From the NCBI GenBank assembly GCA_903813345.2, contig CAIIXF020000011.1:26902166-26966165 (forward strand): 64,000 nucleotides of DNA, written 5' to 3'. Source of the stretch: Owenia fusiformis. Taxonomy: Eukaryota > Annelida > Polychaeta > Sabellida > Oweniidae. Positions 34,555 through 44,570 of this stretch are shown piece after piece. Position 1 is the first letter of the stretch. The number at the start of each line of letters is the position of its first letter. Below the pieces are notes generated by a model. It saw only the letters and a list, made by a program, of their open reading frames with translations, did not search any database and had not been told where the DNA came from. The translations under genes and the position numbers were made by a program.

Positions 34555-35240
34555 TATTTCCGGGCACTCGACCTTTAATATTTTCATAATTGCACGAGTC
34601 TTTGCAAAACAAAATTAAATCACCATAATATATTTAATCAATGAAAACATTTGATATAATTCAGAAATATCAGAGATGAAGAAGATAAATTTTCCACATC
34701 AAAATCAAATAAATGGTAAGACTTACAGTTTTCAAATTCTAATTATATTTTTAGTATAAACAAGTGCTTGATAGAGGGGTTGCCATTTTAGTAAAGGGTG
34801 CAAATACGTTTTTGTGCTTGATACAAGGTATATTTAATGTTGTTCACTACATGTGGTAGACAAAGCTGTAAAATTGTCGAAAACACTACATCAGCATGTA
34901 TTGGGGTCAAATTCAACTTAACAATAGAAAATCAATCCGACAGTGTGTAATAATTGATAAATAGCTAATCTATTTTAAGAAATTTAAAGATTCAATTTCT
35001 TATAAATCAATGATAGCACTGCTTTAACATGCAAACACATCATTTTATTTTTGGGGATATGAGGTCATTTCTATGTTTAACATGGGATCTGCCATTTTTG
35101 TTAAATTTCATGAAATTCATCAATTTTGACATCAAATTTTTACCCAATGTAATGGAGATATAACATTGAAATGTTGCGGACTTTATAGGGAATAGAATCA
35201 AGATACAGATTTAATTATTTTCTTTATTGAAATTTCTTTT
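34555..35240. other. AT-rich spacer, nothing recognised
   Basis: No gene or repeat was recognised. Confidence 0.4.
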
Positions 35241-35326
35241 CGAATGTACAATTGTCAATAGAACCTTCGGTTTTATGGACACTTGGTTAAAAGGCTACCG
35301 AGCAACTTTGGGAATTAGCCCACATA

Positions 35327-35641
35327 TTGTATTTGACCACACCTGCAAGATTTAGGTTATATCAATGTAAACGTTGCAAAGATTTTACTGGCTCGATAGT
35401 CACACATTTCATGAAATGTGGTGAACTTATAAATGAAAAGAATGATTTCATTGAAAACTATATTTTCAACTCCCTGTCCGTAGAAAATTGTGTCAAATTA
35501 CTCGACATGGAGGAAAATATAGTCTTAGAAACAATACTTGGCAGCAGAGTTGACTTTCAACTCGATGATACTCAATTTACCGAGTTTATTCTTTCGTGTG
35601 CAAGGGGCTTAGCACTTAGCACACATAGACATTTTCTTTAA
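35327..35641 (+). pseudogene. LINE ORF2 C-terminal tail with Cys-rich motif
   Basis: The frame holds CKRCKDFTGSIVTHFMKC, a C-x2-C-x(9)-H-x3-C motif of the kind found near the end of many non-LTR retrotransposon ORF2 proteins. It is followed by about 75 residues to a TAA at the expected distance from an element end. No reverse transcriptase remains upstream, so the copy is strongly 5'-truncated or eroded. The next feature lies in the opposite orientation, so they are not one intact element. Confidence 0.5.
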
Positions 35642-35799
35642 ATCATGCTAATCCAATGCGCGTATATATGTTTTATATGAATAGGTGTAAATAGATTAAA
35701 ATGTTTCATTTGTTTACCACGCCTATGAGTCCTTTTACTTTGATTATTAAATGTTCTGTGATGATGCATAGGGGGTAAGGCCAGACCATGACCTAAGAC

Positions 35800-37122
35800 C
35801 TATTTGCCTCCATTGGAGGAAGAAGGGCACCTGGATTCCTTGTGTCCAAGCTGGTTACAGCCGTAACATCGGACAGATGAGGGGTGCCAGCAAGTACTGG
35901 CCAAGTGAGAAGATTCGCCACATTTAAAGCAGGTAGGGTTTGAGTCATTGGTATTGGCATGATAATTGTCCCTATGGCGATGACTTGGGATGGACTTTTG
36001 TGGTCTGCTGCTCCTGGTGCTTTTTGTTGGGACAGTTTGCCATTCCCCATTGTCCTGGGGTGTAGGGGGATAATGGGCATCAGTGTTAACTCTAGGGGAC
36101 TGACGGCGGTGTTGGTATGGTTTAGTGATGTCTTGCTGATGACTGGCTTTAACTGAAAGTTTCATGTTTCTAGCGAGACTATTTGAGCCAGCTTTAGATA
36201 GGTGGAGACCCCTAGCGTCAAGGAATCCATTGTTGATTGTGTTGTTTTGCAGTCTAAATGATTCATCATTATTGATGAATGTGAGGGAGGGATCCTTCTG
36301 GCACAGTTCACTTAGCTCAGCATTTACCCCCTCTATAATGGATTGAACAGGGGGTTTGTCAGTACGGGGTGTGACACTGGATACATAAATATCATTGCAA
36401 ACGTTCTTGGCTCCAATTAGCATGGTATTATATTCGTCAGTGATGCCCTTGACAGTGGCATCCTTTTCTGCGGCATCATTACTGGCAATTTGGAAAATAA
36501 TCCTGTCATATGGTTTATCTAGGTTGGTAATGTGTTTGTGGGCATCCTTGATCTTTCCTCCACGAATACATTCAACATCAGTATTGACCAGTTTATCACT
36601 GTCGAAGTCCCTAACAATAGAGCTGCCTACCACAAGAGTGCCTTTTTTGGAAGTTGATGAGTCAGATTTACATGCAATCAGTTGCTTACGTAAGTACACA
36701 TTTTCATCGTCCAGTTCCTTAAAAGCCACTGTTTTGGCCGCTAGTTGTGATACAAGATCGGTGTTGGTGATTTGCAGCATGTAAGTCATCCTTCATCGAT
36801 TTCATGCTGTCCTTGAGATCATCAATGGAGGATTTCATATCCGTCATCATAGAAGTTAAAAGTTGGATTACGTTAGAATCAGTGTCATTGCTGTTAGGTT
36901 TAGATTTCAAACTTTTAGTGGCAGTTTTTCTCTTGGGTTTAGTGGAGGCTCTTACTATAGGTGTTCTGAGTTTCAGGGATGTTCTCAACGAAGTTCTGAT
37001 CGGAGTTCCCTATTCGGAGACTGTGATGGAGGTGACATTGGCATCACCTGACTCTGGTATAAGTCTAGTGTTTGTGTTGGTGATCCAAGTAACAAGCTAA
37101 CATTGCTACTTCCAGCCTCCAT
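35800..37122 (-). pseudogene. Non-LTR retrotransposon ORF1: coiled coil, SGNH esterase, two zinc knuckles
   Basis: The long frame (35800-36789) has SGNH-hydrolase blocks: VVGSSIVRDF with the nucleophile Ser in block I (residues 54-62), IASND in block III (101-105) and DARGLHLSKAG in block V (191-201). These are followed by a basic linker and two CCHC knuckles (C287-C290-H295-C300 and C308-C311-H316-C321). Upstream, in other frames, come SSIDDLKDSMKSMKDDL (coiled coil) and a start MEAGSSNVSLLLGSPTQ at 37120-37122. Two single-base shifts, near 36770 and 36985, join these into one ancestral ORF1 of about 440 codons. Esterase-type ORF1 proteins are known from CR1/L2-group elements, where they bind the element RNA. 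ORF2 does not follow on the left, so the copy is partial. It is a fairly well-kept fragment. Confidence 0.85.
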
Positions 37123-37639
37123 AGCGCTAGTTAGGCCACTTCAGGGCCACTTACTATCCCTAGTGTTGTTTATGGCTCTTAAACTTCACACCTTTCACAC
37201 GTGTTAAGTGTCTAATTACCTGGATAAGTCACTGTTTATGTGCAAAGATGTTTACTTCAACTAGAAACTCTTACACTTTTGCAAAAAAGTATCTTTAAAA
37301 ATCCTTTATTTGTGATATTTGTACATCACAAAAAGCTGCTTAAAATGTTCCCTGTGTGTTTACGAACGTCTCAGTTTAAGTTTACATATCCTATATTGTA
37401 TATACAGGGTGACCGGAAAAAAAGGAGACCATTGAAGTAATCAATTTCTCCTAAACTAGACAAGTGCCATCAATGAAATTTTGCATACACTGGAACAGTT
37501 ATATGGAAATTTGTTACTGAAGGTTTCAATACAAGCATTCAACTGGTTCAGGAGCTATGATCATTTACATAACATGCTCCAAATAGGCACAATTGAGACC
37601 AACGCAGAGTTGGATTCATATGGCAAACTACCCTTACAT

Positions 37640-37790
37640 GTTCTGCCCTCTATGGCATTATTATGGCATTACATATAGCAGTGATTGCCTTCTTTAGGTC
37701 AACAATAGTCTGAGGATTGTTTTGGTATAGATTGTCTTTCAAATATCCATACAAAAAGAAATCAGCAGGATTCAAGTCTAGGCTGTAATG
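37640..37790 (-). pseudogene. Transposase C-terminal fragment, left arm
   Basis: Minus-strand frame SLDLNPADFFLYGYLKDNLY, continuing YQNNPQTIVDLKKAI, matches the third-Asp region (S-x-D-L-N) and the end of mariner/IS630-type transposases. It is closer to the family pattern than the right-arm copy. Confidence 0.75.
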
Positions 37791-38036
37791 GCAATGAAGG
37801 GTTATCTGACATGTGGTTCATCATCCTGTTGCCAAAGTGCTGATTTACCAAATCTTAAGAGTCACTTTAGGTATTGGGCATAGTGCCATGTTACTAAAAC
37901 CACTATATGGCACAATTAAATCCCATATGGAAACCAAGGGCTGCCCAAAACCTCCTTAGGATGATACTGTAACTGAGTGGGACCACTGAGTCAGAAGCCA
38001 TAGGTCAGATAAGCTTCGTCTCCATACACCTCAAAT

Positions 38037-38234
38037 TTGAATCCACCTGATTTCTTTTTGTGGGGCAATTTGAAAGACAATGTGTACCAAAACAATCCTG
38101 AGACAATTGCTGACCTAAAGGTGGCAATAAATGCTAAATGTAATGCCATAACAAGGTCGGAATATGTAAGGGTATTTGCCAAATGTATCCAGCTCTGCGT
38201 TGGTCTCAATTGCGCCTATTTGGAGCATGTTATG
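38037..38234 (+). pseudogene. Transposase C-terminal fragment, right arm
   Basis: Plus-strand frame PPDFFLWGNLKDNVYQNN, then PETIADLKVAI, ends in CAYLEHVM, the typical last residues of this transposase group, which usually end G-x-EH-L. It is the inverted twin of 37640-37790. The region before the DFF motif is missing, so no catalytic core exists. Confidence 0.75.
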
Positions 38235-38397
38235 TAAATGATCATAGCTCCTGAACCAGTTGACTGCTTGTATTGACACTTTCAGGAACAAATTTCCATA
38301 GAACTGTCCTGATGTATGCAAAATTTCATTGATGTCACTAGTCTATTTTAGGAGATATTGCCTATTTCAATGGTCTCCTTTTTTTCCGGTCACCCTG

Positions 38398-38532
38398 TAT
38401 CTCATAGAAAGCTAAGATTATCAGGAGCACTCAAAAGTATGACTTCCACCTAAGACCATGCTATGTATAATTCATAAGGAGGAAATAAAGATGCAATACA
38501 ATACAATACAATACAATACAATACAATACAAT
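38398..38532 (+). repeat. Retroelement-like tail with (ATACA)n
   Basis: AGGAGGAAATAAAGATG leads into about eight copies of the pentamer CAATA (38492-38532). A polyadenylation-like word followed by a short tandem tail is typical of CR1-like LINE or SINE 3' ends. The body upstream is displaced by the mariner inserted at 37405-38397. Confidence 0.5.
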
Positions 38533-38533
38533 A

Positions 38534-38656
38534 ATTGGGCTGACAAAAGATCAAAACTATCAAATGGCTGTTAAGAATCAGACCGACATATTGATGCAGT
38601 AATTGGGCTGACAAAAAATCAAAACTATCAAATGGCTGTTAAGAATCAGACCGACT
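38534..38656 (+). repeat. Two direct copies of a 55-bp segment
   Basis: AATTGGGCTGACAAAA, ATCAAAACTATCAAATGG and CTGTTAAGAATCAGACCGAC are repeated with one base change, with a 68-bp period (38534 and 38602). Confidence 0.85.
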
Positions 38657-38828
38657 TGATAGAAGTGTTCATTTGTCCCCAATCTTAATAGTCAATCCAG
38701 GATTATAGTCGTCCTGGTACAGGATAAGTACTGGATAGCCAACATCCACATTTTATTGACCAGCCTTATTAAAACAATTTACAGTAGCCTATATGTGATG
38801 TAAGTTTATTACACCATTTAGTTGTATT

Positions 38829-39259
38829 TTATCCCGTGTTAGGACTATAGTCCTGTAGCGAGCGCATTCTTTTGCCTGTACGATTACAACTTTGGAGAAT
38901 TATCTACGCCCCTTACACTTAAGATACCTACCTCAATGCATTATAGAACTCAAAATGTAACTTCTAATATATTGGAACCGCCGATTGTCTTGGTATATCG
39001 ACAGAACGGGAACATTTTTCTTTTTCATCGAGAGAGATTCCATCCCTTTCCAAGATGGCGGTTGGATTTAAAAGGGGATTCCCCGTTTGACTGTCCCGGA
39101 TGTGGCCCGGAAGTACCAATATGGAGGAATTTGACGGTTGAAATAAGTTAAATATTACACGCAAATATTGCGATCAAAAACGAACATTTCTTCGTTCTGC
39201 CGATAAACCCAGACAATTGTGGAGTCAACTACACGAAAAGAACTATAGTCCTGAGATAA
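38829..39259. mobile_element. TTATCCCGT miniature element, rearranged copy
   Basis: This copy matches 56442-56990 through AGGACTATAGTCCTGTAGCG, CTTTCCAAGATGGCGGTTGG, the GGGATTCCCCGTTTGA segment and GATAAACCCAGACAATTGTGG. It then jumps to a shortened right end (CTATAGTCCTGAGATAA). It lacks the clear 8-bp duplication seen in the other copy. AAGATGGCGG, a YY1-type core, is at 39052-39061. Confidence 0.75.
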
Positions 39260-39317
39260 TATTTTACATGTAGATGGGTTCAACTTATATGTTAAGCATG
39301 CACTTTTATTGACCAAG

Positions 39318-39455
39318 ATATTTTCATAGGCTCCGGGAAATGTAGGGTATAAAAAAGATTGAGTCGAATACCAAGTAAAGAGAATACAGCTCTTTACTTG
39401 GTGTATTCGACTCTCGATCTTTTTATACATATTCCCAAAGGCTTATGGATATTTT
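39318..39455. repeat. Long hairpin with about 65-bp arms
   Basis: GAGTCGAATACCAAGTAAAG pairs with CTTTACTTGGTGTATTCGAC across a short loop (about 39390-39400). Pairing continues outward through AAAAAGAT and the ATATTTTCATAGGCT/AGGCTTATGGATATTTTCAT blocks. Arm length and few mismatches would allow an expressed fold-back RNA. It could equally be a very small foldback transposon. Confidence 0.7.
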
Positions 39456-41933
39456 CATGATAGTAGGGCCTTAGGGTTTGCAGCCCCAACCCACTCTCAA
39501 ACATCTTTTCATTCAATTATACATCCACGTTTGGTGTGTTTGACTGACTAGTATCTGTTCCTGGATGATGAGACTTAACAATGGTGCATAGTGTGACTCA
39601 TAAGACAGGGCAGATGAAATTCTTGCCCATTGATGTATGTTGATAGTTGGACTTTATAGTTATAGATCAATGTGTAGATTAAACAGTGCAATACACATGA
39701 AATTGTTTGACGAAAGAATACAAATTCAATTACTCAGTAGGTAGGCTGGTAGACTATAGCGAAATTGAATGTTGACGTTCAATTTGAAAAAATAATTTTC
39801 GAGAACGGTTGGTGGAAGTTTGGAAAAAATATACAATTCAAAACAATTTTTCGACCGATTTACTGATGTGTGTCACTCACCGGTAGGTCTAGGGAATCGG
39901 TATCGATGTTATCTTATGTCAAACTTGTCCTTTGTAGGTTAAATCTAAATATATTTTAGATAAACGAGGAATCGTTCAAAGATAAACCCCGGGAGATAGA
40001 CCCAGTACTAAACTGACTTTTCGAAACCATGTAAACTGCTAAGATGACGTCATTTACATCCGGGCTTCCTTTGCAAACTCCACGCAGCAGACTATCCCAG
40101 CTTTTCTCCTGATGCAATTCATACATTACTCGGAGATTTCTGTCAAATGTTCCAATTTTTTCAATTTTAGCATGTTTATTACGATCGAATTTCTGCCAAT
40201 ATCAATGAATAAATCTATTAACCAACAGATTGGTAATATGTATTCTTGCGATACCTTCATTTTGAAGAAAGAATGGTGCAAATACAGGTATGTCCACTAA
40301 TTATCGAGATATCGAGTAGAAAAATCGAAGAAAGACATCGCTTAAGAAATTTCTAGACTGAACAGTTCACTCTCGCAAGTGGCATCTCCATATATGGGTA
40401 AAATGGTGGAGTAAACAATAAGCAATGCAGGGATTACACTATTGGCACGAAGAAGTCTTGATGAATCTCGCTTAAACTCCGCCCCTTCTTCGTGAAAAAT
40501 CACGTGAATTCCGGCAATTGCTCGGTCATATCCGTGCATCTCGGCTTCGATCGAACCCAATCAGAAAAATTCAATTTTGAATGGCAATGCATAAATTATC
40601 TCAAGTCTCGACCAATATTTTTATGTATACGTTAAACACTTGAAATTGTCCTTAAAGGACATGGGCCAGTGAGCCCCTCTTTTAGCCCCTTACAAAACAA
40701 GTATATATGGACATATAATTGAAGAGGACGTATAACTTATTACTTAAAATGTGATTTCTGAAACACTTGACCTTGACACTTTGGTCATTTAAAGGTCAAC
40801 TTTGAAAGATGCCATTCTGTACAAATATTACCACTTTCTAATATAAGAAATTGAATGCAAAAGGCTTAATTTCGATTGTGACTGATAATAACACTAGCGA
40901 ATGGAAATTAAAATATTATTGTTATTGATAAATTCTTAAGGGCGATTGCGTGGACATTTTGGAACTAAATGCCATTATATGCATTTTCGATGGGCACTGA
41001 ATTTTTTCTTGTTTTAATTTTTTTTCCTTTTTAGGAGTATTTTAAGTTTCGATAAGAGTTAGCCTGAGAATAGTTTTAAATACCTATTTGTAATAGGAGA
41101 AATGATTGATAATGAATGCATTTGTAATCCATGATTTAGAAACATGACCATTTAAAGAAACTGCTTGGAAAACAAGCCAATTAAGTTTTAAGTGTACAGC
41201 TGGATAGAAGTGGAATGCAGAGGTTTACAAGCCTCCTCACCACGCTACCCCCTGTCCCAGTTCAGACTAACACCAACCCTGCTGAAGTCAGCAGCTAGAG
41301 CCATAGCATGGTCCAACTTAGGGTGGATCTGGCTCAAGAGAAAATACAAGTTATGTCCTTCAGCGAGTGATGGTAACGTTCAAACTTTCACTGCCCCACT
41401 GACTTTATGGATTATGAAAGTAGCGAAATGCGAACGATCTGAGATACCTACTGATGACACGATGAAGGATTCCGACTTAATGTTCTTCGACAAATTCCAC
41501 CTATTTAAGTTTTCCTGTTCAATTTGTAGCGACGCATTGTCAACGTTTATTTGAAGAAATGAATCTCGATAATTTCATACTACAGGAAATTGCCCACACC
41601 GCAAGATTAACCTTTAACCATTTATCACTCCATACATTGAATCTTTGACATTGCAATGGCGGTATTAATGGGAGATCGAAGGAAATTACAACTATTTTGA
41701 TCAAGGTGACAATCTGCACCAAAATGACTTAATGACCAAAAGCAATTGGAAATGGCAGGATGAATCGCTGCGTTAATTCAGTTCCCAATTAAGAAACAAA
41801 TTGCAAATGTCCGCCCTGAGGCAACAGTGGTGGTAAATTCTAGAAGATCAAGACACGAATAATGGTTTATAACCTTCAAGACAGCCGTCAGACCTCTTTA
41901 GAATTCTTAAAATGATTTTCGCGATCGTTACTA
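39456..41933. other. Spacer, no gene recognised
   Basis: Open frames at 40342-40560 (minus) and 41192-41554 (plus, 120 codons) are the longest, and neither shows a known domain. A CACGTG E-box is at 40502-40507 and an ATTGG word near 40557. Confidence 0.4.
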
Positions 41934-42077
41934 GGCCCGCAGCCAGCTTTTACAAAGGGTATGGGTCACTTTTTGAAAACCGCCAGGGGGTTCACTTTTG
42001 ATAGTGTTGGTCCAAGAATGGCCCAAATCACTTGTAAAGTGCTCAAAATGGTAAAAACACCCCCCCTGGCTACGAGT
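41934..42077. mobile_element. hAT-like miniature element, about 145 bp
   Basis: The left end GGCCCGCAGCCAGC and right end CCTGGCTACGAGTCTG are decayed forms of the GGCGTAGCCAGG end type seen at 27912 and 25966. The interior has a CCAGGGGGTTCAC stretch and a C-run before the right end. Confidence 0.5.
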
Positions 42078-42138
42078 CTGGTCACCTTTCTTGAAATCGA
42101 AATGATTTGCTGTAAATAATTAATATTTGACAATGGGT

Positions 42139-42170
42139 TCGATCAATCAATCGATCAATCAATCAATCAA
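42139..42170 (+). repeat. (ATCA)n microsatellite
   Basis: GATCAATCAATCGATCAATC continues to 42170 as a tetranucleotide run. Confidence 0.9.
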
Positions 42171-43004
42171 AAGAACATATATGAATTTAAATCAAGATAG
42201 ATAGCTTGGTGAGGTGGTCGATTGCTTTAACTACTGTATATTATTAATATATAATCAAATAATTAATTATCACGAACATGCGCGTAGGCTACTGAGTTGT
42301 GCTTTCCCAAAAATAGTTTTTAAACAGAATTCCAAAGACTGCAACGTTTTGATGTACTTGCTGGGCATGGCCATGGAAGCGACATACTATCGGCTACAGT
42401 AGATTTGGTATGGAATTTAAAAAAAATATCATGACAATGAGGTGCACAGCCAACTTTAAGAAGAAGGGAAAACAGGTCTCGTCATCCTTTCCAGGGGACG
42501 GGTCGTCTAATTCACCCGATTTATGTGTAAATATTCGTTCCTACCAACGATTAAACACTATTTTTTAATCATCTTTATTTCAAGCTCATATATTATAACA
42601 TTAATACAAACCTTGGCTTGTGATATAAACCAAAACAATCCAATAAGGTGTATATTAGTGATTAACTTTCTTGTTATCTCAAAATCTGCTTGGAACTATA
42701 CCATTGGATAACAACAGTATGGGAAATTCCTCAAAGAGAAAATTATTTGGAATAAGGAAGGGGTACCATTTACACTATTTGAGAAATTATTGGCATACAT
42801 GAGACCTATTTAAAACAGCATTAATATTATTCAAAAGCGATCGTAATAATGATTCCCAGCCCTCTGTTGTTTGAAAAATAACAATACCTGGGGGTTAACC
42901 CATTGATAATCCTTGAAAATGAGACACGTTTTATTAGGATTATATGGTGCAATCTTATAATAGTCAATAAGATGTTTTAACACTCTTGGTTATGGTGTTT
43001 AAAC
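42171..43004. other. Spacer, nothing recognised
   Basis: No gene or repeat was recognised. Confidence 0.4.
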
Positions 43005-43816
43005 TGCTTCTTTATTCGGTACATTAATATTCCATAAATACCAAATATAACAAACAATTTACCAAACCTTTACCCACTCTATCAAATGTTTTTATTTTAT
43101 CGAATGTAATAATCTATACAATTTATATTCGCTAAATAGTTTCAATAGTTCTTTGTGTTGGCATTCAAATTTGATATTTAAACATAATGTATTTGTGTGA
43201 TGCAGCGAATCAATTTGTTTTCCTTAAAGCACGTATACTTCAATTTATCATTTGTACATTCGGTGTTTAAATTATTTATATTCGGTAAATACCGAATGCC
43301 ACATTCGATAAATTTCGTTATTTTTCGATGCTTTACGAGACTTTCAGTCACGTAATATATTTGATCGATGTAGAATAACTGTACGGCCATTTTACAAATT
43401 TCGAGGTCACGTGACAAAATATCGAACAACAACGAAAGTTATCGAATATTACTTTATTGCATTCGGTAAATAGCAAAAATTAGCTTTCGGTGAAATCCAT
43501 TAATTATGTCAAAGAAAAATAAACGATTTGGCAAATAAAGGCAAACTTATTTCAGTAGAGTTCAAATAGAAATCCAATTTTGTGCATTTAAAATGTGCTA
43601 CTCTTAAGGAATACCATAACAATTTACGCAAAAAAACATAATCATTTAGCGAATGAAATATGTAATTTAATGCACATAGTATTAAGTGATTGGCTATTTT
43701 GAAAATTTAATTTGCTGTAACAAACAAATAAACGTTTTTACCGAATGGAAAAATGATTTAGCGAATATAAAAATTTCATATATCGAATATATTTGAATTT
43801 AATGAATAAAGAAGCA
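43005..43816. mobile_element. AT-rich element built of ATTCGGTAAAT/ATTTAGCGAAT motifs
   Basis: The outer words TGCTTCTTTATTC (43005) and GAATAAAGAAGCA (to 43816) are complementary. Between them at least ten variants of ATTCG(G/C)TAAAT or its complement occur, for example near 43128, 43270, 43305, 43458, 43645, 43738 and 43757, in both orientations. One (ATTCGGTAAATACCGAAT) forms a palindrome. No coding region is present. It may be a miniature transposon or a protein-binding array. Confidence 0.5.
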
Positions 43817-44532
43817 AAAAGTTATTTCACAGCCTCATTTGAGACCATATCATTAATATAATATTGTGGTTACCGGTGATGAATATTATTCTGAAGTACT
43901 ATCGAAGTGAATGTGTTAAATCACTACTTTACACCTAAGTTAAGTGTTAATCACCATTGCCGTGTTTCGTTCAAGCATATTAAGAAAAGGGAAATCATAG
44001 TATATTTCTAAATTTTCTGTGTTTTTGCCTCGAGCCTCATTCCAGGGTTTCGCGTCTTGGCATTCCATAAGTAGGTTCCAGATTTCGAACTCCTTTCTAC
44101 CAGAATATTCGTATTCAAGAAGGTTCCTACGCTGTTGTCTGTTGACTAAGTAATTCTTACTTGATGTCGACTGAAAAAGGTCCAATCTTAACAAACATGC
44201 TCGTCTGCATCAGAGTAATTTGTCTACCAGAGGTAAATGTAAATTGTGGATATCTAGCATAGGTCAATCATGATTTAATCAACTGTATTATCTCTAGCAT
44301 CCATAATGCATTAAGGCATTGCTATAATTTGGCATAGTTGTACTAGATATAGATAATTAAACGATTAGATGTCGTTTAGTTTTAGAAGCACGCATCTAAC
44401 ACCACCTTAATCTTAACACTTAATCCCAAGGTTTAGTTGCCAATTGTTTATGTTCCTATTAAATCACTGTCCATCCAAGTTGATCTGCTCGAATAATATT
44501 CCTTCCTATCTGCTCTAAATAACCCATTAGTA

Positions 44533-44570
44533 CAGGGTGGATCAAAATGTGATTGAAACGAGATTAAGGT
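44533..44570 (+). repeat. Solo mariner-type end, CAGGGTGGATCAAAATG
   Basis: TACAGGGTGGATCAAAATG has the form of the other CAGGGTG ends here, but no partner end was found nearby. It is probably a remnant. Confidence 0.4.

Larger units (their letters stand above)
37405..38397. mobile_element. Palindromic mariner with two inverted transposase 3' ends
   Basis: The ends CAGGGTGACCGGAAAAAAAG (37405) and their complement (to 38397) have TA outside both. The arms pair for about 390 bp. The left arm on the minus strand and the right arm on the plus strand each encode the same transposase C-terminal segment (DFFLYGYLKDN and DFFLWGNLKDN). Only about 200 bp separate the arms. This is two copies of one transposon 3' end, head to head, without any 5' end. 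Confidence 0.85.

Noticed and set aside
36164-37100. Plus-strand frames of up to 129 codons opposite ORF1
   Set aside because: They are antisense shadows of the ORF1 coding sequence.
35327-37122. LINE twin-priming inversion joining the ORF2 tail to ORF1
   Set aside because: In twin priming the inverted 5' part lies upstream of the sense 3' part. Here the inverted ORF1 lies on the downstream side, so two separate insertions or a later rearrangement fit better.
38936-39164. Frames in the TTATCCCGT element that also occur at 56541-56732
   Set aside because: Similarity of the translated frames follows from the DNA copies of a noncoding miniature element; it is not evidence of selection on protein.
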